A stretch of DNA of 64,000 nucleotides from JAMXLO01 sp963799415 (GTDB lineage Bacteria; Pseudomonadota; Alphaproteobacteria; Acetobacterales; Acetobacteraceae). How positions within the stretch are numbered: the stretch's first letter is position 1; every line of letters begins with the position of its first letter. Location of the stretch: assembly GCA_963799415.1 (NCBI GenBank), contig CAWCXI010000018.1, positions 1 to 64,000 of the forward strand. Reading direction: 5' to 3'. The notes under the pieces are model-generated. The model was not told the origin of the DNA, ran no database searches, and saw nothing but the letters and a program-made list of their open reading frames with translations. Position numbers and translations under genes: made by a program. This document shows positions 34,094 to 43,768 of the stretch, piece by piece.

Positions 34094-36244
34094 GCGTGTG
34101 CGAGATCGGTCAGCCGCAGCGGCAAGGAGCGAACGCGCTTGCCGGTCGCCGCGAAGATCGCATTCAGCACCGCCGGCCCGGCCACGGCGATCGTCGGTTC
34201 GCCGACGCCGCCCCAGAAACCGCCGGACGGCGCGATGATCGTGTCCACCTTCGGCATGTCGGCGATGCGCATCACGGGATACGTGTCGAAGTTGGTCTGC
34301 ACGGCGCGGCCCTTGTCGATGGTGATCTCGCCGAACAGCACCGCGCTGAGGCCAAACACGAACGAGCCCTGCACCTGCGCCTCGATCTGCTGCGGATTGA
34401 CCGCGTAGCCGGGATCGGTCGCCGCGACGATGCGGTGCACCTTCAGCTCGCCCTGCGGCGACACCGATACCTCGGCGACCGCGGCGGTATAGCTGCCATA
34501 GCCGTAGTTCTGACAGATGCCGCGGAACACACCCTGCGGCAACGGCTTGCCCCATTCCGCCTTTGCCGCTGCCGCATTCAGCACCGCGAGATGCTTCGGG
34601 CTGTTCTACCAGCAGCGCGCGGCGGAATTCGAGCGGGTCCTTGCCAGCCGCATGCGCCACCTCGTCGATGAAGCACTCCATGTAGATCGCGTTCTGATTG
34701 GTGTTCACACCGCGCCAGAAGCCGACCGGCACGTGCGTGTTGCGCACTGCGTGGTCGATCAGCAGGTTGGGGATAGCGCTGTAGCCGAACTCCTCCTTGG
34801 TCCAGCTCTGGAACGCGATCATGTCGACGCCGTTCGCCATGCGCGACGGCATCAGGTAGGCGAGTATCGACTGTCCCGACAGCCGCGCATGCAGCGCGAC
34901 CACATTGCCGCTGGCATCCAACCCGGCGCGCAGTTTGCACTGCGTGATGGGGCGGTAGAAGTCGTGCGTCGTGTCCTCTTCGCGCGTCCAGATCAGTTTC
35001 ACCGGGCGTCCCGGCACCTGCTGCGCGATCAGCACGGCCTGGCGTGTGTAGTCCTGCTGGCCGCGCCGTCCGAAGCCGCCGCCGAGATGCAGCTTGTTCA
35101 CCTTCACATCGGCAAGCTTCACACCCGCTGCCTCGGCTGCCGCGGCGAGCGACGCGTCCCCGTTCTGCGACGGCACCCAGATCTCCACCTTGCCGTCGAC
35201 GAACTTTGCTGTGCAATTCATCGGTTCCATCGTGGCGTGGGCGAGGAATGGTGCCGCGTACACGGCCTCGATCACCTTCGCCGAGCCGGCGAGCCCGGCC
35301 TCGACGTCGCCGTGCTTCTGGCCGAGCGCGGCTTCCTTGGCATCGAGGCCGCCTTTCAGCAGGGTGGCAATCTGTGCGCTGTCCACGGTGGCACTGGGGC
35401 CTTCGTCCCAGACGATCGGCATCGCGGCGAGCGCGGTCTTCGCCTGGTACCATTTGTCGGCCACCACGGCGACCGCATTGTCGCCCACCGCGACAACCTG
35501 CCGTACGCCGGGCATCGATTTGATCTTGTCGGCGTCGAATGACTTCAGCTTGCCGTCATACACCGGACACTGCGCGATGGCCGCATTCAGCATGTCGGGC
35601 AACTGCACGTCGATCGCGAACACCTGCCTGCCGGATAGTTTGTCGACTGTGTCGAGCCGCTTCACGGGCTTGCCGATGATGGTCCACTGCGCCGGCGTCT
35701 TCAGCTTCACCTCGGTCGGCACGGGCTGTTTCGCCGCATCCGCCGCGACTTCGCCATAGCGCAACGTGCGACCACTCGGCGTATGTGTGAGCACGCTGTT
35801 GGCCGCGGTGCATTCTGTCGCCGGCACGTTCCAGCGTTGCGCCGCCGCCTCGATCAACATGGCGCGAGCCGCGGCGCCGCCCTTGCGCACGTAATCCACC
35901 GAGCCACGAATGCCGCGGCTGCCGCCGGTCGACATGTCGCCCCAGGCGCGCTTGTGCGCCAGGTTCTCGTCGGGCGACACGTATTCCGCGCGCACGTGCT
36001 TCCAGTCGCAATCCAGTTCATCGGCGACGAGCTGCGCGAGCCCGGTGAAGGTGCCCTGCCCCATCTCGGAACGGGCGATGCGCACGACAGTCGTGTCATC
36101 CGGGCTGATGACCACCCAGATGCCAAGTTCCTGTCCGCCGCTTTGCGCGAAAGCCGGAACATGCCAGCCGAGTGTGAAGCCACCGCTCAGGGCGGCAACG
36201 GAGCCGAGGAAGGAACGGCGACGGAGTGCAAGCCGGTTGCTCAT
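34090..36244 (-). CDS. Molybdopterin-binding subunit of xanthine dehydrogenase-family oxidoreductase (IorB-like), 1-base insertion
   Basis: About 717 residues after correction. A Tat signal (LRRRSFLGSVAAL) sends it to the periplasm. MGQGTFTGLAQLVADELD, THDFYRPITQCKLRAG, VGFWRGVNTNQNAIYMECF and, near the end, GFWGGVGEPTIAVAGP with the catalytic GxGE glutamate mark the isoquinoline 1-oxidoreductase/aldehyde dehydrogenase branch. The frame breaks near 34605: RRALLV and NSPKHLAVLNAAA should be joined; one extra base between them is the explanation. Works with the 2Fe-2S subunit encoded 11 bases upstream and a c-type cytochrome. Substrate: an N-heterocycle or aldehyde, not determinable. Confidence 0.9.
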
Positions 36245-36255
36245 GGTGGCGCTCC

Positions 36256-36717
36256 CTATGCCTTGCCGCCGAGTGACGCGGCGGTGTGGATGGCCTCGCG
36301 GATGCGCTGATAGGTGCCGCAGCGACAGATGTTGGTGATGGCGCTGTCGATGTCGTCGTCGCTGGGTTTGGGATTTGTCTTCAGCAACGCGGCGGCGGCC
36401 ATGATCTGGCCGGACTGACAGTAGCCGCATTGCGGGACGTCGTGCTGGAGCCAGGCGACCTGCACCGGATGACTGAGACCGTCTTGTGACAGGCCCTCGA
36501 TGGTGGTGATCTTCACGTCGCCAACCGAGCCTGCCGGTACCTGACAGGACCGTGTCGCGACGCCGTCGATATGCACGGTGCAGGCGCCGCACTGTGCGAT
36601 GCCGCAACCGTATTTCGTGCCGGTCATGCCGAGCCACTCGCGGATGACCCACAGCAGCGGAGTGTCGGGATCGGCGTCGGCGGTGTGCGAAATGCCATTG
36701 ACGGTAAGCTTGATCAT
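36256..36717 (-). CDS. 2Fe-2S subunit of xanthine dehydrogenase-family oxidoreductase (IorA-like)
   Basis: A 153-residue protein with two [2Fe-2S] domains. The plant-type ferredoxin half has YGCGIAQCGACTVHIDG; the helical half has VPQCGYCQSGQIMAAAALL and ITNICRCGTYQRIREAIH. All cluster cysteines are visible. It starts MIKLTVNGISHTADADPDTPLLWVIRE in pieces typical of IorA. An upstream in-frame start adds 22 residues without family match and was rejected. It transfers electrons from the molybdenum subunit. First gene of the minus-strand unit that continues into fcc and sox genes. Confidence 0.94.
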   Translation of the reverse strand: MIKLTVNGISHTADADPDTPLLWVIREWLGMTGTKYGCGIAQCGACTVHIDGVATRSCQVPAGSVGDVKITTIEGLSQDGLSHPVQVAWLQHDVPQCGYCQSGQIMAAAALLKTNPKPSDDDIDSAITNICRCGTYQRIREAIHTAASLGGKA

Positions 36718-36853
36718 GGCGAGCGTGCTCCCAGAAAGCCGGTGCGTCGGGCGGACGTGAGCATGACGCGATAGGCAAGGCAATATTCCCGGCCCATTGG
36801 CACTGCATGGCGCGCGCCGCTAATGTGTCACGAAATGTGACGAGGCAAACGCC

Positions 36854-37951
36854 ATGGAAATGTCCGCTGCCGTCTTCCGCAAGACGCATGAACCGTTGAC
36901 CATCGAGCAGGTGGAGATCGACAAGCCCTGGGGCCGCGAGGTGCTGGTGCGCACGGTTGCCACAGGCGTCTGTCACAGCGACCTGCACGTGGTGGATGGC
37001 AACGGCCGCTTCCCGCTCGATCGACCGTTCGTCCTGGGTCATGAGGGGGCAGGCGTTGTCGAGGCAGTGGGGGCCGATGTCACCACGATGCGGGTTGGCG
37101 ATCACGTCGTTGCGTGCCTATCCGGTTTCTGCGGCACCTGTCCGCAATGTCTGAGCGGTCATCCGAATGTCTGCACCGGCGGCATTGTCGCGCGCGATGA
37201 AAAGGCAACACCGCGCGTGTCGCAGAGTGGCCAGCCGTTCCGCACCTTCGCCGCGATCGGGAGTTACGCCGAGCATATGCTGTTGCATGAGAATTCGCTG
37301 GTGCGTATCGAGCCCGAGATACCGCTGGATCGCGCGGCGCTGGTGGGCTGCGGTGTGCTCACCGGCGTCGGCGCGGCGTTGCGCAGCGCGGGATTGCAGG
37401 CGGGACAGACGGTGGCGGTGTTCGGCTGCGGCGGCGTCGGGCTGTCCATCGTGCAAGGTGCGCGCATTGGTGGCGCGCGGCAGATCATCGCGGTCGACAT
37501 GTTCGATGCCAAGCTGGAGATGGCGAAGGGTGTCGGCGCGACTCACACGGTCAACAGCACGCAGGATGATCCGGTGAAGGCGGTGCGTGCTTTGACGAAG
37601 GGGCTGGGCGTCGATCATGCGTTCGAGGCGGTGGGTGTTGCGACGCTGTGCCGCCAGGCGATCGAATCGCTGGCCGTGCGTGGCACCGCGACGATTGTCG
37701 GCGTGCTGCCGCCGGATGCGACGATCGAATTCCCGTGGATGGCGATCCGGCCGGAGTGCCGTGTGCAGACATCGCGCATGGGATCCAACCAGTTCCGCAC
37801 CGACATTCCTAACTATCTGGAATTCTATCGGCAGGGCCGGCTGGATCTGGATTCGATGATCAGCCGGCGCGGCCATCTGGGCGATATCAACGAGGCGTTC
37901 CGCGCCATGAAGGCCGGCGAGGTCGCGCGCACCGTGCTGATGTTCGATTGA
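36854..37951 (+). CDS. Zinc-dependent alcohol dehydrogenase (class III/NDMA-dependent-like)
   Basis: A 365-residue medium-chain dehydrogenase. Catalytic zinc ligands are Cys40 (GVCHSD) and His63 with Glu64 (GHEGAGVVE); structural zinc is held by Cys93, 96, 99 and 107 in GFCGTCPQCLSGHPNVC. The NAD loop is FGCGGVGLSIVQGAR. RMGSNQFRTDIPNYLEFYRQ is the pattern of the class III and NDMA-dependent subgroup. Substrate may be an alcohol or a hydroxymethyl-thiol adduct. A MetE-like gene follows 9 bases after the stop, so the two are cotranscribed. Confidence 0.9.
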   Translation: MEMSAAVFRKTHEPLTIEQVEIDKPWGREVLVRTVATGVCHSDLHVVDGNGRFPLDRPFVLGHEGAGVVEAVGADVTTMRVGDHVVACLSGFCGTCPQCLSGHPNVCTGGIVARDEKATPRVSQSGQPFRTFAAIGSYAEHMLLHENSLVRIEPEIPLDRAALVGCGVLTGVGAALRSAGLQAGQTVAVFGCGGVGLSIVQGARIGGARQIIAVDMFDAKLEMAKGVGATHTVNSTQDDPVKAVRALTKGLGVDHAFEAVGVATLCRQAIESLAVRGTATIVGVLPPDATIEFPWMAIRPECRVQTSRMGSNQFRTDIPNYLEFYRQGRLDLDSMISRRGHLGDINEAFRAMKAGEVARTVLMFD

Positions 37952-37960
37952 GAGGGTGCC

Positions 37961-39142
37961 ATGCTGTCAGTCACGCAGAACCTGATGCTGCCCACGGCGA
38001 TCACCGGATCGTATCCACGTCCGCTGTGGTTCGACCTCAGCCTCGATGGACGATCGTTCAAGTCGGCGCTGGGAGAGTCGCTGTTCCGCGAACAGTACCT
38101 GGATGCCGTCGCGGCGGTCATCAACGCGCAGGAGGCGGCCGGGCTTGACATCGTCACTGATGGCGACAGCCGGTTCGATCTCGCGGTCGGGGGCAAGTCT
38201 TGGTTCTTCTATCCGATCGAGCGCATCACCGGCATCGAGGGCCATCGCGATACGTCGCGCGGCTGGATGAGCCGGCATGGATTGCGGCCTGGCAAGATCC
38301 TGTGGGAGGTGCAGGAGGCGTATCAGCCAGGCGTGGTGAAGCACAAGCTGGAGCGCGGGCCGCTGGAATACACCGCGATCTGGCAGATCGCGCAGCGCAT
38401 GTCCGATCGTCCGGTGAAGTTCGGCGCGATCTGTGCGCCGGCATTGGCCAGCATGCTGTGGAATGAGTTCTATCCTGACGACAAGCAGCTTGTGCTCGAC
38501 CTGTGCGACATCATGAACGCCGAGTTCCGCGAGATGGCCGATGCGGGATGTCCGCTGATCCAGGTGGAGGAGCCACCGCATCATGGGCGCTCGCTGCGTC
38601 CCGATTGTACCGAGGCGGAACTGGAGTTTCTCACCGAGGCTTTCAACCGGCAGCTTGTCGGGGTGAATGCGGAGATCTGGGTGCACACGTGCTGGGGCAA
38701 TCCGAACCAGCAGCGTGTGTACCGGGAGGTGCCAAGTTACGAGCGTGCGATGCCGTATCTGCTGCAATTGAACGGCGATGTGATCACCTTCGAATGCGCC
38801 AGCAGCGACGGGCGCGACCTGCATCTGTTCGGCAAGTACAAGACCGACAAGAAGATAGGTATCGGCGTGGTGAACCACTGCAACACTGTGGTGGAGCCGC
38901 CGGAGTATGTGGCTGGGTTGATCCGCCGCGCGCTGGAGTTCATTCCGCCTGAGCGTCTGGTGATCACGACGGACTGCGGCTTCGGTCGCGAGGGGCTGAG
39001 CCGGCGCATCGCGCACTACAAGTGCGTCTCGATGGTGGAAGGCACCAATATCGTGCGTCGCGAGCTGGGGCTACCGGAGGCGCATGTGCGTGCGGCTGAT
39101 CCGAAGCTGTATTTCGCGAGTGTTGGCGGTGCTCACTCGTGA
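37961..39142 (+). CDS. Cobalamin-independent methionine synthase II-family zinc alkyltransferase
   Basis: A 393-residue single-barrel protein related to the C-terminal half of MetE and to epoxyalkane:coenzyme M transferase. The zinc site is complete: His242 and Cys244 (VHTCWGN), Glu278 (ITFECAS) and Cys339 (TTDCGFGR). The opening TAITGSYPRPLWF and the VEEPPHHGR segment fit the family II group. Full-length MetE is twice as long, so this is not a normal methionine synthase; it probably moves an alkyl or methyl group to or from a thiol. Context with an alcohol dehydrogenase and a GFA-type gene hints at thiol-adduct chemistry. Confidence 0.85.
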   Translation: MLSVTQNLMLPTAITGSYPRPLWFDLSLDGRSFKSALGESLFREQYLDAVAAVINAQEAAGLDIVTDGDSRFDLAVGGKSWFFYPIERITGIEGHRDTSRGWMSRHGLRPGKILWEVQEAYQPGVVKHKLERGPLEYTAIWQIAQRMSDRPVKFGAICAPALASMLWNEFYPDDKQLVLDLCDIMNAEFREMADAGCPLIQVEEPPHHGRSLRPDCTEAELEFLTEAFNRQLVGVNAEIWVHTCWGNPNQQRVYREVPSYERAMPYLLQLNGDVITFECASSDGRDLHLFGKYKTDKKIGIGVVNHCNTVVEPPEYVAGLIRRALEFIPPERLVITTDCGFGREGLSRRIAHYKCVSMVEGTNIVRRELGLPEAHVRAADPKLYFASVGGAHS

Positions 39143-39146
39143 TGGA

Positions 39147-39179
39147 GATTGCTTCGTCGCTGCGCTCCTCGCAATGACA
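39147..39179. repeat. REP-like element GATTGCTTCGTCGCTGCGC...GCAATGACA
   Basis: Single intact copy of the dispersed palindromic element, starting four bases after the MetE-like stop codon and ending about 20 bases before the next ATG, within what is probably one operon. Confidence 0.85.
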
Positions 39180-39198
39180 GTTTGATAAGGAGGAAATC

Positions 39199-39744
39199 AT
39201 GGCCAGACTCCCCTACATCACCAGTAAGGACCAGGTGCCGGCGAAGGACCACGCCGTGTTCGACGCGATCGTTGCGAGCCGCGGCGCGGTGCATGGGCCG
39301 TTCACCATGTTCCTGCACTCGCCGGAGATTGCCGGCCGCGTCGCGCATCTCGGCGCGTATGTTCGCTTCGAAGGCTCGCTCGACATGCGGGTGCGGGTGC
39401 TCGCGGCGATGACGGTCGCGCGCGAATACGAGGCGATGTATGTCTGGGGGGCGCAGAGCGGTGGCGCGCGGCGTCTCGGCGTGGCGGAAGCGACGATCAC
39501 CGCGATACGCGAGAACCACTCGCGCGGCATTCCGGCCGAGGATGCGCAGATCGTCGATTTCACCCGCCAACTGCTGCGCAAGCACCGGATCGACGATGCG
39601 ACGGCGAGTGCGATGCGCAAGCGGTTCGGCGACGATGAGTTCATCCAGCTTACCGGCGCGATCGGTTACTATTCCATGCTGTGCATGACGGTGAATGCCT
39701 GCGAGCTGGAACCGGCGGAAGGCGCCGAAGTGCTGAAGGTCTGA
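39199..39744 (+). CDS. Carboxymuconolactone decarboxylase-family protein
   Basis: A 181-residue all-helical AhpD-like protein. FDAIVASRGAVHGPFTMFLHSPEIAGRVAHLGAYVRFE, in sequence, is the usual first half. VRVLAAMTVAREYEAMYVWGAQSGGARRLGV is the core motif. The CxxC of AhpD peroxidases is absent. The His usually found in the EW-x-x-H core motif appears to be Gln here, so catalytic role is uncertain. An excellent AAGGAGG precedes the ATG. It shares the strand with the MetE-like and GFA genes around it. Confidence 0.87.
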   Translation: MARLPYITSKDQVPAKDHAVFDAIVASRGAVHGPFTMFLHSPEIAGRVAHLGAYVRFEGSLDMRVRVLAAMTVAREYEAMYVWGAQSGGARRLGVAEATITAIRENHSRGIPAEDAQIVDFTRQLLRKHRIDDATASAMRKRFGDDEFIQLTGAIGYYSMLCMTVNACELEPAEGAEVLKV

Positions 39745-39768
39745 TCTGAACCAATCGGAGCGAATGAC

Positions 39769-40155
39769 ATGCTTGCGACCTATGAGGGCGGCTGCCACTG
39801 CGGCCAGGTGAGGTTTCGCGTCCAGGGCGACCTGGACGATGTCTCGGTGTGCAACTGCTCGGTCTGCACGATGAAGGGGATCGTGCACATGATGGTGCCG
39901 CTCGATCAGTTCGAGCTGCTGCGTGGCGCGGACGCGATCGCCACCTACACATTCGGCACGGGCGTGGCGAAACACACGTTTTGCCGGCATTGCGGCATCC
40001 ACTCGTTCTACACGCCGCGCTCGCAGCCCGATGGTGTCAGCGTGAACGCCCGCTGCCTCGAGGGCGTGGATATTGCCGCACTGCATCCGAGCCTGTTCGA
40101 CGGGCTGCACTGGGAGGAATTCATGGCAGCCCGCCGAACGGCCCGTGAGTTGTGA
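39769..40155 (+). CDS. GFA-family protein (CENP-V/GFA zinc-binding fold)
   Basis: A 128-residue zinc protein. Cysteines at 9 and 11 (GGCHCGQVRF), 28, 30 and 33 (CNCSVC) and 72 and 75 (FCRHCG) are the zinc ligands of the family. The best-known member was described as a glutathione-dependent formaldehyde-activating enzyme, although that activity has been questioned; other members are carbon-sulfur lyases. It starts 24 bases after the CMD gene stop. Its end nearly touches the convergent amidohydrolase gene. Confidence 0.9.
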   Translation: MLATYEGGCHCGQVRFRVQGDLDDVSVCNCSVCTMKGIVHMMVPLDQFELLRGADAIATYTFGTGVAKHTFCRHCGIHSFYTPRSQPDGVSVNARCLEGVDIAALHPSLFDGLHWEEFMAARRTAREL

Positions 40156-40156
40156 G

Positions 40157-41306
40157 CTAGTTCAGACCGTAGAGCCGCGCGACGTTGTCGCAGACGATCT
40201 TGCGGCGCACGGTCGGCGTGAAGGAGGCGAGGTTTTCGGCGAGCACGTTGTGCGATTCCGGCCATAGCGAGTTCTGGGTGCGGGTAATCGGAACCCCACA
40301 TGATGTTGTCCTCGCCGATCAGCGGCACGATCGGCTCCAGGAACTTGTCCTGCTGGTAGGTGACATAGCCCTGACGACGGAAGTAGTCGCTGGGCTTCAG
40401 CTTGAAGCCGAGGCTGCGTGCACGGTCATGATACTCGGTGTCCAGGCGATCAAAGATGTACGGCAGCCAGGTCACGCCTGATTCGCCGAGGACGAAGTTG
40501 AAGTTCGGGTATTTCTCGCAGGCGCCGGAGGCGAGCAGCGACACCAGGACCTCCATCGTGTCAGTCTGGAACAGCGCCGAGCGCACCAGGCGATACTGGA
40601 TCGCGTATTCCTTCTCCATCTCTGGTGTGTCAGGCGCGCGCGCGGCCTTGAAGCCCGTGGAGTGGAATGAGATCGGGAAGTGGCATTCGGCGCTCGCCTC
40701 CCACAGCGCGTACCAATCGTGGTGCCATAGCGGGATGCCCATGCGCTTGAACGCAAGATCGCCGCCGCGCAGACCCATCTTGGCGCAACGCCGCACCTCG
40801 GCTGCCGCCGACTTGGGATCGCTGTTCGGCACGATCGCCAGCGGGAACACGCGGTTGGGATCGGCCTTGCGGGCGAAGTCGGCCACCCAGTCGTTGTACA
40901 CAGCGTCGGCCCAATCGCGCATCGTCGTGTCGGCGATCATCTCGTTGATCATGATGCAGCCGTACACCACCTCGGCCGCGACACCGTCCTTGTCGAGATC
41001 GGTAATGCGGGTTTCGGGTGTCGTCGGACGCGGCTTGGCGCCGCGGCGATAGTCCCATTCGAAACCGGCGTCCTTCATTTCATCGACGTGGTGGAACGTG
41101 CCCTTCTGATATTTCAGGAAGCCCGGGCCGACGCCGTTCCACATTCCCTTGTCCTGGCCGTCGACGACCCAGTGCAGGCCATCGTCGCGTTCCTCGGTGC
41201 GCGGCGCCGTGTCGCGCCACTCCCTGGGTGCCTGCTCGGACCAGAGGTCGGGCGGACAATAGGTGAGATCGATGTGGTTGTCGGCGGATATCAGTTTTTC
41301 CTGCAT
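40157..41306 (-). CDS. Amidohydrolase-2 family metal-dependent hydrolase/decarboxylase, 1-base insertion
   Basis: About 382 residues once corrected, belonging to the ACMSD-like amidohydrolase group that hydrolyses or decarboxylates aromatic acids. Seen: SADNHID (a D-x-H variant of the first metal motif), PISFHSTGF with a metal His, VLGESGVTWLPYIFDR and NIMWGSDYPHP with the catalytic Asp. The C-terminal NSLWPESHNVLAENLASF is in another frame because of an extra base near 40289. Convergent with the GFA gene, only one base apart. It may act in the same pathway as the neighbouring alcohol dehydrogenase, MetE-like and CMD-like enzymes. Confidence 0.87.
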
Positions 41307-41485
41307 GGGACGCTCCTCGGTTGCCGCAAAGGTGGATATCGTCGGAGACATCTCAGGCTAGTCCCGCAGGTTGTGGATGTGAAGCTACGCCCGTTGGGAC
41401 GGCTTGAGTGACGACACGCGTCGTTGCAGACTTTGGTGGCCGGCACGCGCCATAATCTGGAACGTCCCGGCCGGAGGTACCGCAC

Positions 41486-42340
41486 ATGCTGAATACGACA
41501 TCGCTCCTGGCAGACGAACTCGGTCAGAGGCTCTCCGGTGTCTTCCTACGCAGTTTCGGCGGCGGCGACCCCCGGATCGCGGCCGAGCTCGACGAAGCGG
41601 GTCGGCTTGTCATCGAGCGACTCGCCACCAGCGATGCGCTGTATCATAGCTCGGAACACACAGCGCTCGTGACATTGGTGGCGCAGGATATTCTACGTGG
41701 GCTTCGCCTGAGGCAGGACATAACGCCTGACGATTGGCTGCATTTCATTATTGCGGCGCTTGCGCACGATGTCGGATATCTGCGCGACGTCTGCGCTGGG
41801 GACAGCGGAGAACGGCAGGTCATCGATGACGCGGGCAATACGGTGGTTCTGCCGCGAGGCGCCTCGGACGCGTTCCTGGCGCCCTATCATGTCTATCGCT
41901 CGAAGAGCGTGGTCCTCAGACGCTTTGCCGGTCATCCCATGATCAACGGTGAGCGGATCGCCAGAGCGATCGAACTCACCCGCTTCCCGATTCCGAACGA
42001 CGAGGATTACGCCGAGACCGACACCGAGGCTGGTTTGTTGCGCGCGGCCGATCTCATCGGACAACTGGCGGACCCGCTGTATCCTCGCAAGCTCAATGCG
42101 CTGTTCCATGAGTTCGCGGAAATCGGGATCAATGAAAAGCTGGGTTATGCCACGCCCGCGGACCTGGCCGAACAGTACCCTCGGTTCTTCTGGAACAAGG
42201 TTGAGCCGTACATCGGCGATGCAATCCGATACCTCGAATTGACCATGGAAGGTCGGCAATGGGTGGCGCAGCTTTACAGCAACGTGTTCGCCATCGAGCA
42301 TCACCGGCAGCATATGGGACCGCAGGTCAGGGGTTCATGA
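41486..42340 (+). CDS. HD-domain metal-dependent phosphohydrolase
   Basis: A 284-residue cytoplasmic protein with an HD fold. Metal ligands seen are the His in YHSSEHT (about residue 54), the HD pair in ALAHDVGYL (about 94-95) and an Asp in LLRAADLIGQLADP. Similar stand-alone HD proteins hydrolyse nucleotides or cyclic dinucleotides, but no partner domain or neighbour narrows the substrate. A GGAGG site lies 10 bases before the ATG. It stands alone between the amidohydrolase and metX. Confidence 0.82.
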   Translation: MLNTTSLLADELGQRLSGVFLRSFGGGDPRIAAELDEAGRLVIERLATSDALYHSSEHTALVTLVAQDILRGLRLRQDITPDDWLHFIIAALAHDVGYLRDVCAGDSGERQVIDDAGNTVVLPRGASDAFLAPYHVYRSKSVVLRRFAGHPMINGERIARAIELTRFPIPNDEDYAETDTEAGLLRAADLIGQLADPLYPRKLNALFHEFAEIGINEKLGYATPADLAEQYPRFFWNKVEPYIGDAIRYLELTMEGRQWVAQLYSNVFAIEHHRQHMGPQVRGS

Positions 42341-42455
42341 GCTCGTCCCCTCAGGACGAGGCCTCCCAGGGATTGATGGCGGTCAGGCCTGCTTTCTCAA
42401 ACGGCGCTTCATCGCGCGTGGCAATGCTCGTTCATGAATGCGCATTTACGAACGA

Positions 42456-42488
42456 GATTGCTTCGTCGCTGCGCTCCTCGCAATGACA
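42456..42488. repeat. REP-like element GATTGCTTCGTCGCTGCGC...GCAATGACA
   Basis: Single copy at the convergent junction of the HD gene and metX, ending about 10 bases past the metX stop, where it may help end transcription. Confidence 0.85.
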
Positions 42489-42497
42489 GTACAAAGG

Positions 42498-43658
42498 CTA
42501 TCCCTCGAGCCCCGCATGGACGGCGCACCCCGCCAGGAAGCCCGCCAATGTGCGGTGAAAATCCGGCTCGTCCAGCAGGAACGCGTCGTGCCCCTTGTCG
42601 GTGGGGATTTCGACGAACGACACGTTCGCCCCAGCGCGGTTCAGCGCACGCGCGATCGTGCGGCTCTCGGCTGTCGGGAAAAGCCAGTCCGAGGTGAACG
42701 ACACAAGCAGGAACCGCGTCTTCGTCCCACGAAATGCATTCGCCACATCGCCTTGGTAGTCCGCCGCGAGGTCGAAGTAATCCATCGCCCGGGTGATGGT
42801 CAGATATGAGTTCGCGTCGAACCGCTGCACGAAGGTGGAGCCCTGGTGGCGTAGGTAGCTCTCCACTTCGAACATCTCGCCGAACAGACCGATCGCCTCG
42901 CTCGGATCCTTTGGCGCGTTCTGTAGCCGCCGGCCGAATTTGCGGGTCAGCGCCTCCTCCGACAGATAGGTGATGTGCGCGCACATCCGCGCCACCGCCA
43001 GGCCGCGCGCCGGGATCCGCCCGGTTGTCCAGTAGCGGCCGCCCTGCCAGTCCGGATCGGCGAAGATCGCCTGCCGACCCACCTCGTGGAATGCGATGTT
43101 CTGCGCCGAGTGATAGGCCGCACCGGCGATCGGCAGGGCGGCGAACACGGCGTCGGGGTAGCTCGCCGCCCATTGGAGCGCCTGCATCGCACCCATCGAG
43201 CCGCCCATCACCGCGAACAGCCGCGTGATGCCGAGGTGATCGATCAGCATCTTCTGCGCGCGGACCATGTCCTGGATGGTGACCGGCGGGAAGTCGGTAC
43301 CCCATGGACCGACCTGGTCGTCGCGCAGGCTGCGCGGGCCGGTCGAGCCCATGCAGCCGCCCAGCACATTGGAGCAGATGACGAAGTAGCGGTCGGTGTC
43401 GATCGGCCGGCCCGGCCCCACAACGATGTCCCACCAGCCCTCCTTGCCGGTGACCGGATGCGTCTCGGCGACATACTGGTCGCCGGTCAGCGCATGACAG
43501 ACCAGCACTGCATTGGAGCGCGCGGCGTTCAGCGTGCCATAGGTGCGATACGCCACGGTCATGCGCGACAGCCGCGCGCCGCAGTCCAGCGTCATCCCCT
43601 CGGCGAAGGTGACGCTGGGACTGTGTTCGGTGGCGGCGAGTGCGATCGACGTATCCAT
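42498..43658 (-). CDS. metX: Homoserine O-acetyltransferase MetX
   Basis: First committed enzyme of methionine synthesis, acylating homoserine with acetyl-CoA (some MetX use succinyl-CoA). The 386-residue alpha/beta hydrolase shows CHALTGDQYVAE, GGCMGSTGP, the nucleophile elbow GGSMGAMQALQW, the Asp in SDWLFP and the His in GHDAFLLD. Length and order are standard. The metW gene that often follows in alphaproteobacteria is not adjacent. I looked for a SAM-II riboswitch in the upstream 110 bases and did not see one. Divergent from the chorismate mutase gene. Confidence 0.95.
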   Translation of the reverse strand: MDTSIALAATEHSPSVTFAEGMTLDCGARLSRMTVAYRTYGTLNAARSNAVLVCHALTGDQYVAETHPVTGKEGWWDIVVGPGRPIDTDRYFVICSNVLGGCMGSTGPRSLRDDQVGPWGTDFPPVTIQDMVRAQKMLIDHLGITRLFAVMGGSMGAMQALQWAASYPDAVFAALPIAGAAYHSAQNIAFHEVGRQAIFADPDWQGGRYWTTGRIPARGLAVARMCAHITYLSEEALTRKFGRRLQNAPKDPSEAIGLFGEMFEVESYLRHQGSTFVQRFDANSYLTITRAMDYFDLAADYQGDVANAFRGTKTRFLLVSFTSDWLFPTAESRTIARALNRAGANVSFVEIPTDKGHDAFLLDEPDFHRTLAGFLAGCAVHAGLEG

Positions 43659-43768
43659 CCTGCATTTGCATAGGACGGGTGCCGGCCGGTCGCAACTGGC
43701 GGGCAGCCCCCTGTTTGCACACCAGCCTGCTTCGGCTATCTGTTCCGGCCCTCGACCGGCCCAGGATC

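Noticed and set aside
43659..43768. SAM-II riboswitch expected before metX in an alphaproteobacterium
   Set aside because: The divergent spacer lacks the family's conserved stem and A-rich loop as far as I can see by eye.
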